A DNA stretch of 64,000 bases from an uncultured Oscillospiraceae bacterium (GTDB lineage Bacteria > Bacillota > Clostridia > Oscillospirales > Oscillospiraceae): positions 1 through 64,000 of the forward strand of contig CAKTMF010000010.1 of NCBI GenBank assembly GCA_934573855.1. Direction: 5' to 3'. The translations under genes and the position numbers were made by a program. This document shows positions 15,476 to 23,231 of this stretch, one piece after another (position 1 is the stretch's first letter; every line of letters begins with the position of its first letter). The notes below the pieces were generated by a model, which did not search any database, had not been told where the DNA came from, and worked only from the letters and a program-made list of their open reading frames with translations.

Positions 15476-16776
15476 AGGTCATGCCTCCTTTGTCGAGTTT
15501 TTGTTTTCTCGCTCTTGGACTGTTCTTCAATTTGCCGTGTGAACTGGATTTGCTCTTGAAGCTGCGGGATATGCTCCGCTATCTGTTGGGTACTTCTCAG
15601 CTCCCGGCGGATCGGACGCAGGGCAAGGGAGATTTCCTTGATCTCGGCGCTTACATCTTCGCCGCGCCGTTTGCGGCGGTACAGCTCGCGCCGGGAAACA
15701 GAAAGAGAGTCAATGTCCGCCTGCAGAGCATCCGCAAGCATGGACAACTGACTCTCGCTGTTGATACGGTATTTTTGCAGCAGCGCAAACTGCCGCTTGT
15801 ATTGGTCGAGCTTCTTGACCTCTGCCCGCACGGGAAACGGAACGGATCTGCGGCGCGGTCGGGGCGGTGAAAGCAAATATAAATAATGCAGATACAGACG
15901 ACGCAGACCAGACAGTTTTTTCTTTTCCCCGTATGCGGCTGATCTATGCTTGACCTTATATCGGCCTTTTGGAATATACGAGGGCGCTACCTTCTGCGGC
16001 TTCGGTGCCATCGACCCGGTGCGGCTTTTGTTCAGCCGCGCCCGTATGTCTGCTTCGGTGTAGCCTTCACCCAGACTGTCCAGCCGGATAAAGCGATCCG
16101 ACCCGGGCGGCTTGATTGCCGTGTGCGTTACATTGGCACCGCGTTTGATCGTATAGCCGCGCTTCTGCAACGCTTCATAAAAGGATTGCACGGTGAAGGC
16201 ATCGCCCAGCGCGGCGTCTATGTCCTGACGGATCAGACCGCGCACGGTGATCTTGCCGTTCTTTTCGGCGTTCCACTCTGCGTAGTGTTTGCCCTCTCCT
16301 TTCGGCTCAATGACGGACAGATTGTTTTCCCGGCTGATCTCATTGGATATTCCCCGGATATCTCCGTAGTACGCTTTGAAGTCGTCCCGGTACATCTTTC
16401 CGTCAATGCAGGAAACAGAGTTGAAAACGATATGCGCGTGAATATGGTCGTGGTCAATGTGCGTTGCGACCACTGCCTCAAAATGTCCCTGCAAAAGTCG
16501 CTCGGCAAATTCTACGCTAAGACTGTGAGCCTGCTCCGGTGTTACTTCGCCGGGAGAAAAGGAATGAATGATGTGATAACCCTGAACCGGACGGTTTTCC
16601 TTATCCCAGCGGCGTTTGGTGTCCAGCATATTCCGGCAGGCAGTGTCAAGCTGACAGTTGATAGCCGTCTGGAGGATTTGACCGTTTTCTGCCCGTTGTG
16701 TTTTGCTTTCGTTCAGCGCGTAGTTGATGCGCTTATCCAGCCGTGCATGAATAACAATGATCTTATCATAGGCCAT
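15466..16776 (-). CDS. Relaxase (mobilisation nuclease, VirD2-type)
   Basis: A 436-residue relaxase that nicks oriT and pilots the strand into the recipient. The N-terminal nuclease half has the metal-binding three-histidine motif HIDHDHIHAHIVF (about residues 106-118) and the segment 'GYHIIHSFSPGEVTPEQAH'. The N-terminal Tyr22 region (ARLDKRINYALNESKT, about 12-28) probably supplies the nucleophile. The C-terminal half is basic and coiled-coil rich, with 'LLSPPRPRRRSVPFP' near residue 305. MobC overlaps its start by 11 bp and it overlaps the DUF3801 start by 10 bp, so all three are co-translated. Confidence 0.92.
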   Translation of the reverse strand: MAYDKIIVIHARLDKRINYALNESKTQRAENGQILQTAINCQLDTACRNMLDTKRRWDKENRPVQGYHIIHSFSPGEVTPEQAHSLSVEFAERLLQGHFEAVVATHIDHDHIHAHIVFNSVSCIDGKMYRDDFKAYYGDIRGISNEISRENNLSVIEPKGEGKHYAEWNAEKNGKITVRGLIRQDIDAALGDAFTVQSFYEALQKRGYTIKRGANVTHTAIKPPGSDRFIRLDSLGEGYTEADIRARLNKSRTGSMAPKPQKVAPSYIPKGRYKVKHRSAAYGEKKKLSGLRRLYLHYLYLLSPPRPRRRSVPFPVRAEVKKLDQYKRQFALLQKYRINSESQLSMLADALQADIDSLSVSRRELYRRKRRGEDVSAEIKEISLALRPIRRELRSTQQIAEHIPQLQEQIQFTRQIEEQSKSEKTKTRQRRHDLWK

Positions 16777-17074
16777 TTTTTACAAGCTCCCATGCTTTCC
16801 TTGCCAGCACAGCGGCATCAACGATCTCTGCCTCATGGATGCTCTTTTGCGCATTAGCCCAGTACGCGATCTGATTGATATTGTTCCCGATGGCGGACAA
16901 CTCCCGCAGAAGCTTTGGGTATTCATCGGGCGGGCGCGGGCGAAGCTGAACACCGGTGACAAGCGAACGGATAAACGGATCAATTCCCATCCCGGCAAGC
17001 GCAGCCTGTTCTTTCAGGTGGCGGTATTCGGCTTCGTTCATCCACACGCTGATATGGTGCGGGCGTGTTCTCAT
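16766..17074 (-). CDS. mobC: MobC-like relaxosome protein
   Basis: About 102 residues from the ATG at 17074, which has AAAGGA upstream; a longer frame to 17110 runs into the parS-like repeat and is unlikely to be used. The ribbon-helix-helix-like N-terminus (HISVWMNEAEYRHLKEQAALAGMGIDPFIRSLV) and the conserved 'LLRELSAIGNNINQIAYWAN' segment are typical of MobC accessory proteins, which bind DNA next to nic and help the relaxase melt oriT. It is the first gene of the mobilisation group and lies directly beside the candidate oriT. Confidence 0.88.
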   Translation of the reverse strand: MRTRPHHISVWMNEAEYRHLKEQAALAGMGIDPFIRSLVTGVQLRPRPPDEYPKLLRELSAIGNNINQIAYWANAQKSIHEAEIVDAAVLARKAWELVKNGL

Positions 17075-17099
17075 GGCATCATCCTTTCGCGTTGTAATT

Positions 17100-17116
17100 C
17101 GTTTCACCATGAAACG
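17100..17116. repeat. parS-like palindrome, copy 6 (one mismatch)
   Basis: CGTTTCACCATGAAACG between MobC and the candidate oriT, with the same imperfect centre as copy 5. Confidence 0.8.
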
Positions 17117-17239
17117 TATTTCCGTGGGGTATTAGGGGGCAACCCCCTAACAAGCGGCTTTTGTGCTACCAAATGCCATACTTGCCGGGACAACGCCGCA
17201 AAGCGGCGCGTTCTGCTCATAATGTAGGATTCAAATAAA
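17117..17239. other. Candidate oriT
   Basis: A non-coding 123-bp segment immediately upstream of MobC and the relaxase, the usual oriT position. It contains a perfect inverted repeat, TTAGGGGG/CCCCCTAA, with a 3-base loop (about 17130-17148), then 'ACTTGCCGGGACAACG' and a second small hairpin, CGCCGC/GCGGCG (about 17203-17215). It is flanked on both sides by parS-like palindromes (copies 6 and 7). The nic site cannot be assigned by eye. Confidence 0.5.
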
Positions 17240-18245
17240 TTATCTGGTTTCACCACAATGCGTTTCATGGTGAAACGCATTAGCTTCATCCTTTTCCGGG
17301 ACTTTGATCTGTGTGCGTGCAATCGCAGGACAGGCGGCTTCAAGAGCGTCGATCATCTCGGCAGCGGTTGTGCTGATACAGTCCAGCGAGGCTTTCAGCT
17401 CCGGCAGCTGCTTGCCGCGGCTCCAGCCGGTAACATAGGCAAAGGAATAATCCGAGGTGTCGACCCCAAAGTGCTGGCAGACCACATAGGCAACGCTCTC
17501 TGCTTCGACCTCGCGGGTTGGGCTGTCCTTCTCCGGCTTACCCGTAATGACGCCGTTTTCCACGGGCAGAGCGTGGAGCTTGGCGTGTGCCGTCTCATGG
17601 ATCAGCGTCTTTAGAGTCTGCACCTGACTCATGCCCTCATTGACATAGATACATTGCTCCAAATGGTTGTAGCAGCCTTTGGATCGCTGCGGCTTCCGGT
17701 AACGGATCGGCACGGGGCTGAGGAGTTCGACATCATGAAAAATACTGTCAAAGCCCTCCACATCGCCGGTCAGCTCGTTCACGCCCAGTGAAGGAAGCTC
17801 TTTTCCCTCGGTCTGGCTGAGATCAAAAACATAGGCGATCTTGAACCATTGCCGGTTAATAACGGCACTTTCTTTCTCCGGCTGCCCATCTGGGCCGATC
17901 ACGGTGTTTCCCTGCGCGTCGAGCTTGTCCTTCTCCACAAGAAGCTTTTGCGGACAGGGGGCAAGAATCTGGATGCCTTTTTCTCCTTTTTTTCACTGTG
18001 CGGCCCAGCTTCTTCCATGTGGTATAACCGGCCACCGCGCTTGCTTCGGGGCATTGGAAGAAAATCAAAAGGCAGTTTCCAAAGCTGTAATGATGGAACT
18101 TGGACATAGCCTCCAGATATTTCGCGTAGTCCTCGCTCTCAAACACGGCCTTAACACCGCTTTCCAACTTTTCCGTCAGAGCCCTGATCTGCTCCTGCCG
18201 CTCTGCCAGTGCGTCAGCGTTCCGGGCCGCTGTGGTTTTTCTCAT
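17240..18245 (-). pseudogene. ardC: ArdC-family antirestriction protein, frameshifted
   Basis: Two frames together encode one ArdC-like protein. The N-terminal frame (ATG at 18245) has the ssDNA-binding part with 'YLEAMSKFHHYSFGNCLLIFFQCPEASAVAGYTTWKKLGRTVKK', then shifts at a run of seven A on the coding strand (about 17987-17993). The second frame (from before 17938) has the zincin-like metallopeptidase domain with HETAHAKLH. Six A residues would restore the reading frame. ArdC proteins protect incoming ssDNA from restriction. It may be a true mutation, a homopolymer sequencing error, or rescue by slippage. The C-terminus reads through parS-like copy 7 (NAFHHETH). Confidence 0.82.
17261..17277. 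repeat. parS-like palindrome, copy 7 (inside ardC 3' end)
   Basis: CGTTTCATGGTGAAACG with flanking AATG/CATT symmetry. It lies in the last codons of ardC, translated as AFHHET. A half-site (GGTTTCACC) lies about 15 bp to the left. Confidence 0.82.
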
Positions 18246-18624
18246 GGGGAGAAGTCTCCGTCTGCTTTCGTCGGGATGGCACCTTGAATGTAATCGGCTC
18301 ATTTCCTTTTGCTCCGATAAGAATTTCAGAGTATTCATACTCTTTTTTGAAGCGTTCCATCAAATCGGGCGGGAGAGAGCAGAAGTTCTCCTCTCCCAAC
18401 CCGCAAATGAAGAATGTCCCGAACAGGCCACCATAGCCTGCCGGGACACTTCTGTTAAACGGGAGACCCATAAGCAGTGATTCTTCGTTCCCGACAAGAG
18501 CAACTCTTTCCTCATAGGGATAGATCGGCTCAATCAGTCCTCCGACGACGGCCTGCATTTCCTCAAGACCGTTGATTTCCTTCTCATAGGGCAGATAGCC
18601 CGGCTCTACGACCAGTACATTCAT
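18214..18624 (-). CDS. DUF3846 domain protein
   Basis: A 136-residue protein with the DUF3846 pattern: 'NVLVVEPGYLPYEKEINGLEEMQAVVGGLIEPIYPY' at the N-terminus and 'VALVGNEESLLMGLPFNRSVP' following. The C-terminal tail is hydrophilic. The family is found almost only on plasmids, phages and ICEs of Firmicutes beside ArdC genes, as here. Function is unknown. Its 3' end overlaps the start of ardC by about 30 bp and its start is five bases from the ParB stop, so it belongs to the same transcript. Confidence 0.82.
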   Translation of the reverse strand: MNVLVVEPGYLPYEKEINGLEEMQAVVGGLIEPIYPYEERVALVGNEESLLMGLPFNRSVPAGYGGLFGTFFICGLGEENFCSLPPDLMERFKKEYEYSEILIGAKGNEPITFKVPSRRKQTETSPHEKNHSGPER

Positions 18625-18628
18625 TCGA

Positions 18629-20572
18629 TCACTTCACCGGACCTTTCTTCTCCTTGCTGAAAATCTCTGCTTTCTGCTTCTGTTTTTCCAAGCGCTGGCG
18701 GCGTTCCTCCAGCGCGTCATACACGCTGTCCTCGATCTCGCGGGGCGTCATAGACACATCAGGGAAATACTTGCGGAGCCGGTCGCCGCGCAGAATGATC
18801 TTCGTCTCATAGCTGTTTTCCCGATCCAGCGGCTCAGAAGCGAGTTTGGCAGGACTGGCAGACGGAACAGCAGGGGATGCCACAGGCGCAGACGGTGGCG
18901 AGGGAGCGGGCACGGCTGCCTGCGTAGGTACTGCGTTGCCGGACGGGAAGGAAACCACATTGTCGGGCGCTTTCGGCGGTACTGAGGCCGAGAGAGGCAC
19001 CGGAACGTCCGGGGACTTTGGTATGCCGGTAGGAGCCATTGCCGGAGTTGCCGGTGCGGGCGGCGTTACGGGCTTGGGCTTTTCCACGACCTTCGGCGGG
19101 TATCTGCCCTCCAATACATCACGGATCTTCTGCTCAGTGAGGCTTTCGGAGGCCGCGACCTTTTTCAAAAGACCGGTGTTATCATTGTTGACCTTAACGT
19201 TGATCCCGATCAGATCAGCAACGGTGTCCTGAACCTTCGACTGAAGAAACGCGATATTATAGGCAATCGAAACCGCCAGCGATCCTTCATCTACCAAATC
19301 ACAGATTGACTTGGTTGCCTCGGACAACTTCATAAGCCGGTTGAGCTTCATCGTGCTCATGCCCATTTCCTTTGCAATCAGCTCATCAGTCTCCGGCCCG
19401 CCTTTTTCGCCTCGCAGCTTTCGTCCGGCCTTGCGCTTCATGCTGTCCGCTTTCATACGCAAAGCGCGGGACAGATCATAGGTAGAAATGTGTTCACGGT
19501 GCAGGTTGCCATCGGCCACAAGGATGCGGGCATCATCATCGTCAAGCTGCTGGATGATCGTGGGGACAGGATAATTCAGCTCACTTGCGATCAGATGGCG
19601 GCGCTGACCGGACAGGATTTCCAGCTCGCCGTCCTTATTGAAGCGGGCAAGTACCGGGCCTTTGACGCCGAAACGCTTGATGGACTGAAACAGCTCTTTG
19701 AAGTCGTCGCTGTCCCGATCCACGGAGAAGGTGTTTATGTCCGCTTTTTTCAGATAGGCCGGGTGCAGAATTGCGGAGAAGGCTTCGCCCTCGCCGGGGA
19801 CAGGTAATGATTTCTTGTCTTTCTCGGTGGGGGGAGTAAGTTTTTCACCCAGCAGCTTTGTGATTGCTGTTCCGGTAGGGCCGACAGCGGCAGTGCCGAC
19901 AGGCGCTTCTTCTTTCTCGGCTTTCTTGGCGGGCTCCTTTGGAGAAACGGGGTTTTTATCTTTATCTGCAACGGCAGGAGCGGCGGGCGATGTCTCGGTC
20001 GCTTTTTCCTCTTTCTGATCCTCCGCTTTTGCTTTGGGAGCCTTTTCAGCGTCCTTTTTCGGAATCTCAGTGGTTTTCGTGCTGACCGGAGCCTCTTTGG
20101 GCATTTCGGTCTTCTTTTCCTCAGCCTTGCTTTCGGCGGGCTTCTCCGTTTCCTTTTTCGGCGCAGCCGCTTCTTTTTTCTCTGGTGCTGCCTTCGTCTT
20201 GGACGGCGTTTTCTCCGGTGCCGGTGTCTTAGCTTCTTTTTCTACGAGCTTGCCGGGAATCGGCGCGTCCGGGTTTGCGTTGGCAATCTTGTGGTACTCC
20301 TGGGCCTCCTTTTCAGTCATGTCATAGACCAGTGCAGGCAGCTCCTTGAGCTTGGCAAGCTCTGCGGCCTTGCGGCGGCGGTAGCCCGTAACAAGCTGAT
20401 ATTCTCCGTCCTCTCGCTGACGCAGAATGACCGGTTCCTTTACACCGTCCAACAGCATTGAGGTGACAAGCCCGCCATAGGATTTATCCGCAAGTTTGAC
20501 AATGGGAATATCGGGCAGATCGTGAATCTTCTCGATAGGGATTTGCTGGGGAATGGATTTTTCGTTGGGCAT
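18629..20572 (-). CDS. ParB-family protein with two ParB/Srx domains
   Basis: A 647-residue DNA-partition-type protein. The N-terminal ParB/sulfiredoxin-fold domain (IPIEKIHDLPDIPIVKL through 'YQLVTGYRRRKAAELAKLKELPALVY', about residues 8-85) is joined by a long Glu/Lys/Ala/Pro-rich linker (about 95-255). A second ParB domain follows ('INTFSVDRD' to 'LEILSGQRRHLIASELNYPVPTII', about 275-340), with a helix-turn-helix region (DELIAKEMGMSTMKLNRLMKLSEATKSICDLV, about 385-420). A Pro-rich segment and a charged C-terminal helix complete it. The GYRRRKA and GQRRHLIA boxes are the ParB nucleotide-binding signature region. No parA gene is visible nearby. Eleven parS-like palindromes in the ICE are the obvious candidate binding sites. 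Confidence 0.9.
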   Translation of the reverse strand: MPNEKSIPQQIPIEKIHDLPDIPIVKLADKSYGGLVTSMLLDGVKEPVILRQREDGEYQLVTGYRRRKAAELAKLKELPALVYDMTEKEAQEYHKIANANPDAPIPGKLVEKEAKTPAPEKTPSKTKAAPEKKEAAAPKKETEKPAESKAEEKKTEMPKEAPVSTKTTEIPKKDAEKAPKAKAEDQKEEKATETSPAAPAVADKDKNPVSPKEPAKKAEKEEAPVGTAAVGPTGTAITKLLGEKLTPPTEKDKKSLPVPGEGEAFSAILHPAYLKKADINTFSVDRDSDDFKELFQSIKRFGVKGPVLARFNKDGELEILSGQRRHLIASELNYPVPTIIQQLDDDDARILVADGNLHREHISTYDLSRALRMKADSMKRKAGRKLRGEKGGPETDELIAKEMGMSTMKLNRLMKLSEATKSICDLVDEGSLAVSIAYNIAFLQSKVQDTVADLIGINVKVNNDNTGLLKKVAASESLTEQKIRDVLEGRYPPKVVEKPKPVTPPAPATPAMAPTGIPKSPDVPVPLSASVPPKAPDNVVSFPSGNAVPTQAAVPAPSPPSAPVASPAVPSASPAKLASEPLDRENSYETKIILRGDRLRKYFPDVSMTPREIEDSVYDALEERRQRLEKQKQKAEIFSKEKKGPVK

Positions 20573-20608
20573 TTAGTTCCTCCTTTGTGTCATAAGATAG
20601 GGAAAATG

Positions 20609-20625
20609 CGTTTCACGGTGAAACG
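20609..20625. repeat. parS-like palindrome, copy 8
   Basis: A perfect CGTTTCACGGTGAAACG, extended to a 27-bp palindrome (20604-20630), in the gap between RepA_N and ParB. Confidence 0.88.
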
Positions 20626-20628
20626 CAT

Positions 20629-21549
20629 TTAGCTAAAGTCATGCCGCACAGCTGCGGCATAGTATGGGCCGATTGTCAACGGGGCATTATAGAGCGCCGT
20701 CAGCAGATAGGCCCTTATGTTTTTAATCTTCGAGGTAGTTTCTCGCAAAGAATCCAGTACATACGCAACGTGCTCAAAGTCTAATCGCCGGAATCGGGAT
20801 TGAACCTTTGGGTTGGGAATATTTTCGTTTCCGATCCGAATCGTCTCGGCGGTACTGGTGAGAACATCACAGATAAGCTGTAAAATGCAATCCGGATCAT
20901 CATAGGGATACTGCACGGACAGGAGCGGATAATCAATCTGATCACGCACTTGCTGCTCCATCTCCCATCCATCTGATAGATGGATTGATAGATCAGTATA
21001 GCTGTTTTCAGTTTGATTTTTATTATTTTCATTTCCTTCGGATTGCCCGACGTCTGCACATCGAGTTCCCCGAAGTCTTGAAATTGTTTTTTCCGAAGTC
21101 TTGGTTTCGGTTTCCTCGACTTCTTGACTTCGGCTTTTCCGATGTCTGAAATGCTCGTTCTGCTCCTGCGGTGAGGGCAATAGGGGCAAGTCTGCCTGTG
21201 TGAACTGCTTAACGTAAATCATAGTGGGTTTGCCTTGACCTTGCTTTTTACGTTCAATCAGTCCAATGCCTTTTTCAGTGTCCAGCTCTGCCAGCATCCG
21301 CAGCACGCGGTCGTGTCCGCAATTAAAAGCCTCCTGTATTTCTGCAACCGTATAGAAGATATAAACGCGGCCAAGTTCATCATGCCAGCCGTTTTTTGCC
21401 GAAAGCCCCATTCGATCAAGCATGAGCCCGTACAGCACCTTCGCATCCATTGACAGTTGCTTGAATTGAGCTCCTGTCATAAGCTGCTTCGGGAAACGGT
21501 AAAAAGCATAGCTTTCAGACTGATCACCGTAAAAGTAGCCAAAGCTCAT
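20629..21549 (-). CDS. RepA_N replication initiator
   Basis: A 306-residue replication initiator. The N-terminal RepA_N winged-helix region is clear: 'FYRFPKQLMTGAQFKQLSMDAKVLYGLMLDRMGLSAKNGWHDELGRVYIFYTVAEIQEAFNCGHDRV'. A C-terminal helical domain starts around residue 215 (YPYDDPDCILQLICDVL). RepA_N proteins initiate theta replication of many Firmicute plasmids and occur on ICEs, where they probably support autonomous replication of the excised circle. It lies next to parB with only 56 bp between, so replication and partition functions form one module. The replication origin was not located; it is often inside repA itself. Confidence 0.88.
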   Translation of the reverse strand: MSFGYFYGDQSESYAFYRFPKQLMTGAQFKQLSMDAKVLYGLMLDRMGLSAKNGWHDELGRVYIFYTVAEIQEAFNCGHDRVLRMLAELDTEKGIGLIERKKQGQGKPTMIYVKQFTQADLPLLPSPQEQNEHFRHRKSRSQEVEETETKTSEKTISRLRGTRCADVGQSEGNENNKNQTENSYTDLSIHLSDGWEMEQQVRDQIDYPLLSVQYPYDDPDCILQLICDVLTSTAETIRIGNENIPNPKVQSRFRRLDFEHVAYVLDSLRETTSKIKNIRAYLLTALYNAPLTIGPYYAAAVRHDFS

Positions 21550-21552
21550 ATT

Positions 21553-22281
21553 CTATTCCTCCACGCGCTCACAAAAGACAAGATACCGATACTTCCCGCC
21601 GCTGGCATAGGGATGGCAGGTCAGAAGCGTTATCATGTCTCTGTCCTTTTGAATGAGAATCGCGTTCACATCATTCGGAGTGATGATTTTGATCTCTGCC
21701 ACTTTGTAGGTCAGCGTTCCCCAGATATTCGTGACCGTGATCTCGTCACCTATCTCCAAAAGCTCTATCTCCTTGAAGTAGGGATAGCCGCTGTAACCCC
21801 GGTGTCCGGCAATCACGGCGTTACTGTTGATACCGCCAATGGGGATGCTCGTCTGCGACAGTACAGCCGCTCCTGCTGCCATGTTTTCCTCGCTCGCGCC
21901 GAGAAACAGGGGCATTTCCAAATCCATTTTCGGGATCGTTATTACACCGAATTTTTCATCGGGCAAACCGTAGTCGGTCAGCTTGAATTGAGACAGCTCA
22001 TAGGCGCTTTTGCTGTCCAGCTTATTCTGCTTGAACAGATAGAGCTCCCGGTTATAGGTCTGCATTGCCTCATAGAGCTCTGCGTATGGGATAACTTCCT
22101 GCTTTTCTTCGGAATCTCTGCGGATTTCCTCAACTGTTTCGTGGTATTCCTCCACGGCCTGCTTGACCTCTATGCTTTTTTCTGCGCCGTCGATCAGTGG
22201 CTTTACCGCAAAGGCGGCGCTGGCAAAGGCAAGGCAGATCAACAGAATTAACAGGAACAGCCGCAGCTTAATGTGCTTCAT
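21553..22281 (-). CDS. Class C (pilus) sortase 1
   Basis: A 242-residue sortase with an N-terminal membrane anchor (LRLFLLILLICLAFASAAFAV). Catalytic residues are visible: His in VIAGHRGYSG (about 157), Cys in ITLLTCHPYASGG (about 220) and Arg in KYRYLVFCER (about 229). The TLxTC and 'PIGGINSNAVIAGHRG' features are typical of class C pilus polymerases. It overlaps the second sortase gene by 14 bp and lies directly upstream of RepA_N. It should polymerise or anchor the two LPxTG pilins encoded next to it. Confidence 0.92.
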   Translation of the reverse strand: MKHIKLRLFLLILLICLAFASAAFAVKPLIDGAEKSIEVKQAVEEYHETVEEIRRDSEEKQEVIPYAELYEAMQTYNRELYLFKQNKLDSKSAYELSQFKLTDYGLPDEKFGVITIPKMDLEMPLFLGASEENMAAGAAVLSQTSIPIGGINSNAVIAGHRGYSGYPYFKEIELLEIGDEITVTNIWGTLTYKVAEIKIITPNDVNAILIQKDRDMITLLTCHPYASGGKYRYLVFCERVEE

Positions 22282-23179
22282 GTTTTCCTCGCTTTCTCTC
22301 TTGCCGCAGCAAGCGCAGTCTGTGTTTCAGCTTTCTTGCCCGCCGAATTGTTTTATAACAGCCAAAGCATGTGCCAATTCCCACGATGGTAAGTCCACCA
22401 TAAGCGAGGCCATGACGGTACTCGCTGCCCCACGTGGATGCCTCTACAGGGGTAAATTCTGCATCCTCGATTACGCTGATTGCTTCTTCATACTCCGTGC
22501 GCTCTCCCCGGATGAGCAGTCTGTGACTGTTCACGCCATAGGGCGTGCAGGTTACAAGGGTACAAAGATCGCATCCGGCTTCAACGGTCAGCTTCGAGGT
22601 GTCCTCCGGCAAAACGGTGTTGATCGCGCAAACCTTATAAGCCAGTGTCTGACCCAGAATACGGAGCAAGAAAATGTCGCCCTCTTTCAAGAGATTCAGG
22701 TCTGAAAACATCTTCTGTCCGGCAAGACCGCTGTGACCGGTCAATACACAATGCGTACCGAGGCCGCCCACGGGCAGCGACGAGCCGAGCAAATGTCCCA
22801 CGCCGCGGTCAAGGGTATTTTCCTCCGTTCCGTGGTAGATAGGTAGATTTACCGAAATTGCCGGGATCTCCACATAACCCATGATTCCGTCGCCGCGCAC
22901 ATTCAAGAGCGTGTCGTAGCTTTCAGATGCCTTAATAAGCGCGTCCTTCGTATATGGCTTGTCCGGGACAGACAACAGAGTTTCGTTATAAGCCACGGCA
23001 GCGGCGCGGGCATCGTCTAATACCTCAGTGTCCATCTGTTTAACGGCTTCAATGTACTGTGTTTCTATCAAGCTACGGTTTTTCTCGGAAAGAAAGTTGG
23101 CAATCAGCGGGTAAAGAATGATGCCGAGGGAAACGACAATCAAAACGGCAAGAGAAAGAATTTTCATTGTATTCTTCAT
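22268..23179 (-). CDS. Class C (pilus) sortase 2
   Basis: A 303-residue pilus sortase with N-terminal and C-terminal transmembrane segments, as expected for class C. Catalytic residues are His in VLTGHSGLAG (about 146), Cys in CTLVTCTPYGVNSHR (about 210) and Arg in HRLLIRGER. The ORF is full length and in an operon with the backbone pilin. Two sortases with two pilins suggest one polymerises the shaft and the other attaches the tip or the wall anchor. Which does which cannot be said from the sequence. Confidence 0.92.
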   Translation of the reverse strand: MKNTMKILSLAVLIVVSLGIILYPLIANFLSEKNRSLIETQYIEAVKQMDTEVLDDARAAAVAYNETLLSVPDKPYTKDALIKASESYDTLLNVRGDGIMGYVEIPAISVNLPIYHGTEENTLDRGVGHLLGSSLPVGGLGTHCVLTGHSGLAGQKMFSDLNLLKEGDIFLLRILGQTLAYKVCAINTVLPEDTSKLTVEAGCDLCTLVTCTPYGVNSHRLLIRGERTEYEEAISVIEDAEFTPVEASTWGSEYRHGLAYGGLTIVGIGTCFGCYKTIRRARKLKHRLRLLRQERKRGKHEAH

Positions 23180-23231
23180 ACTCTCCCTTCACATGGCAAG
23201 AGGGCGGTTTTCCCGCCCTCTTGCTTGATGA

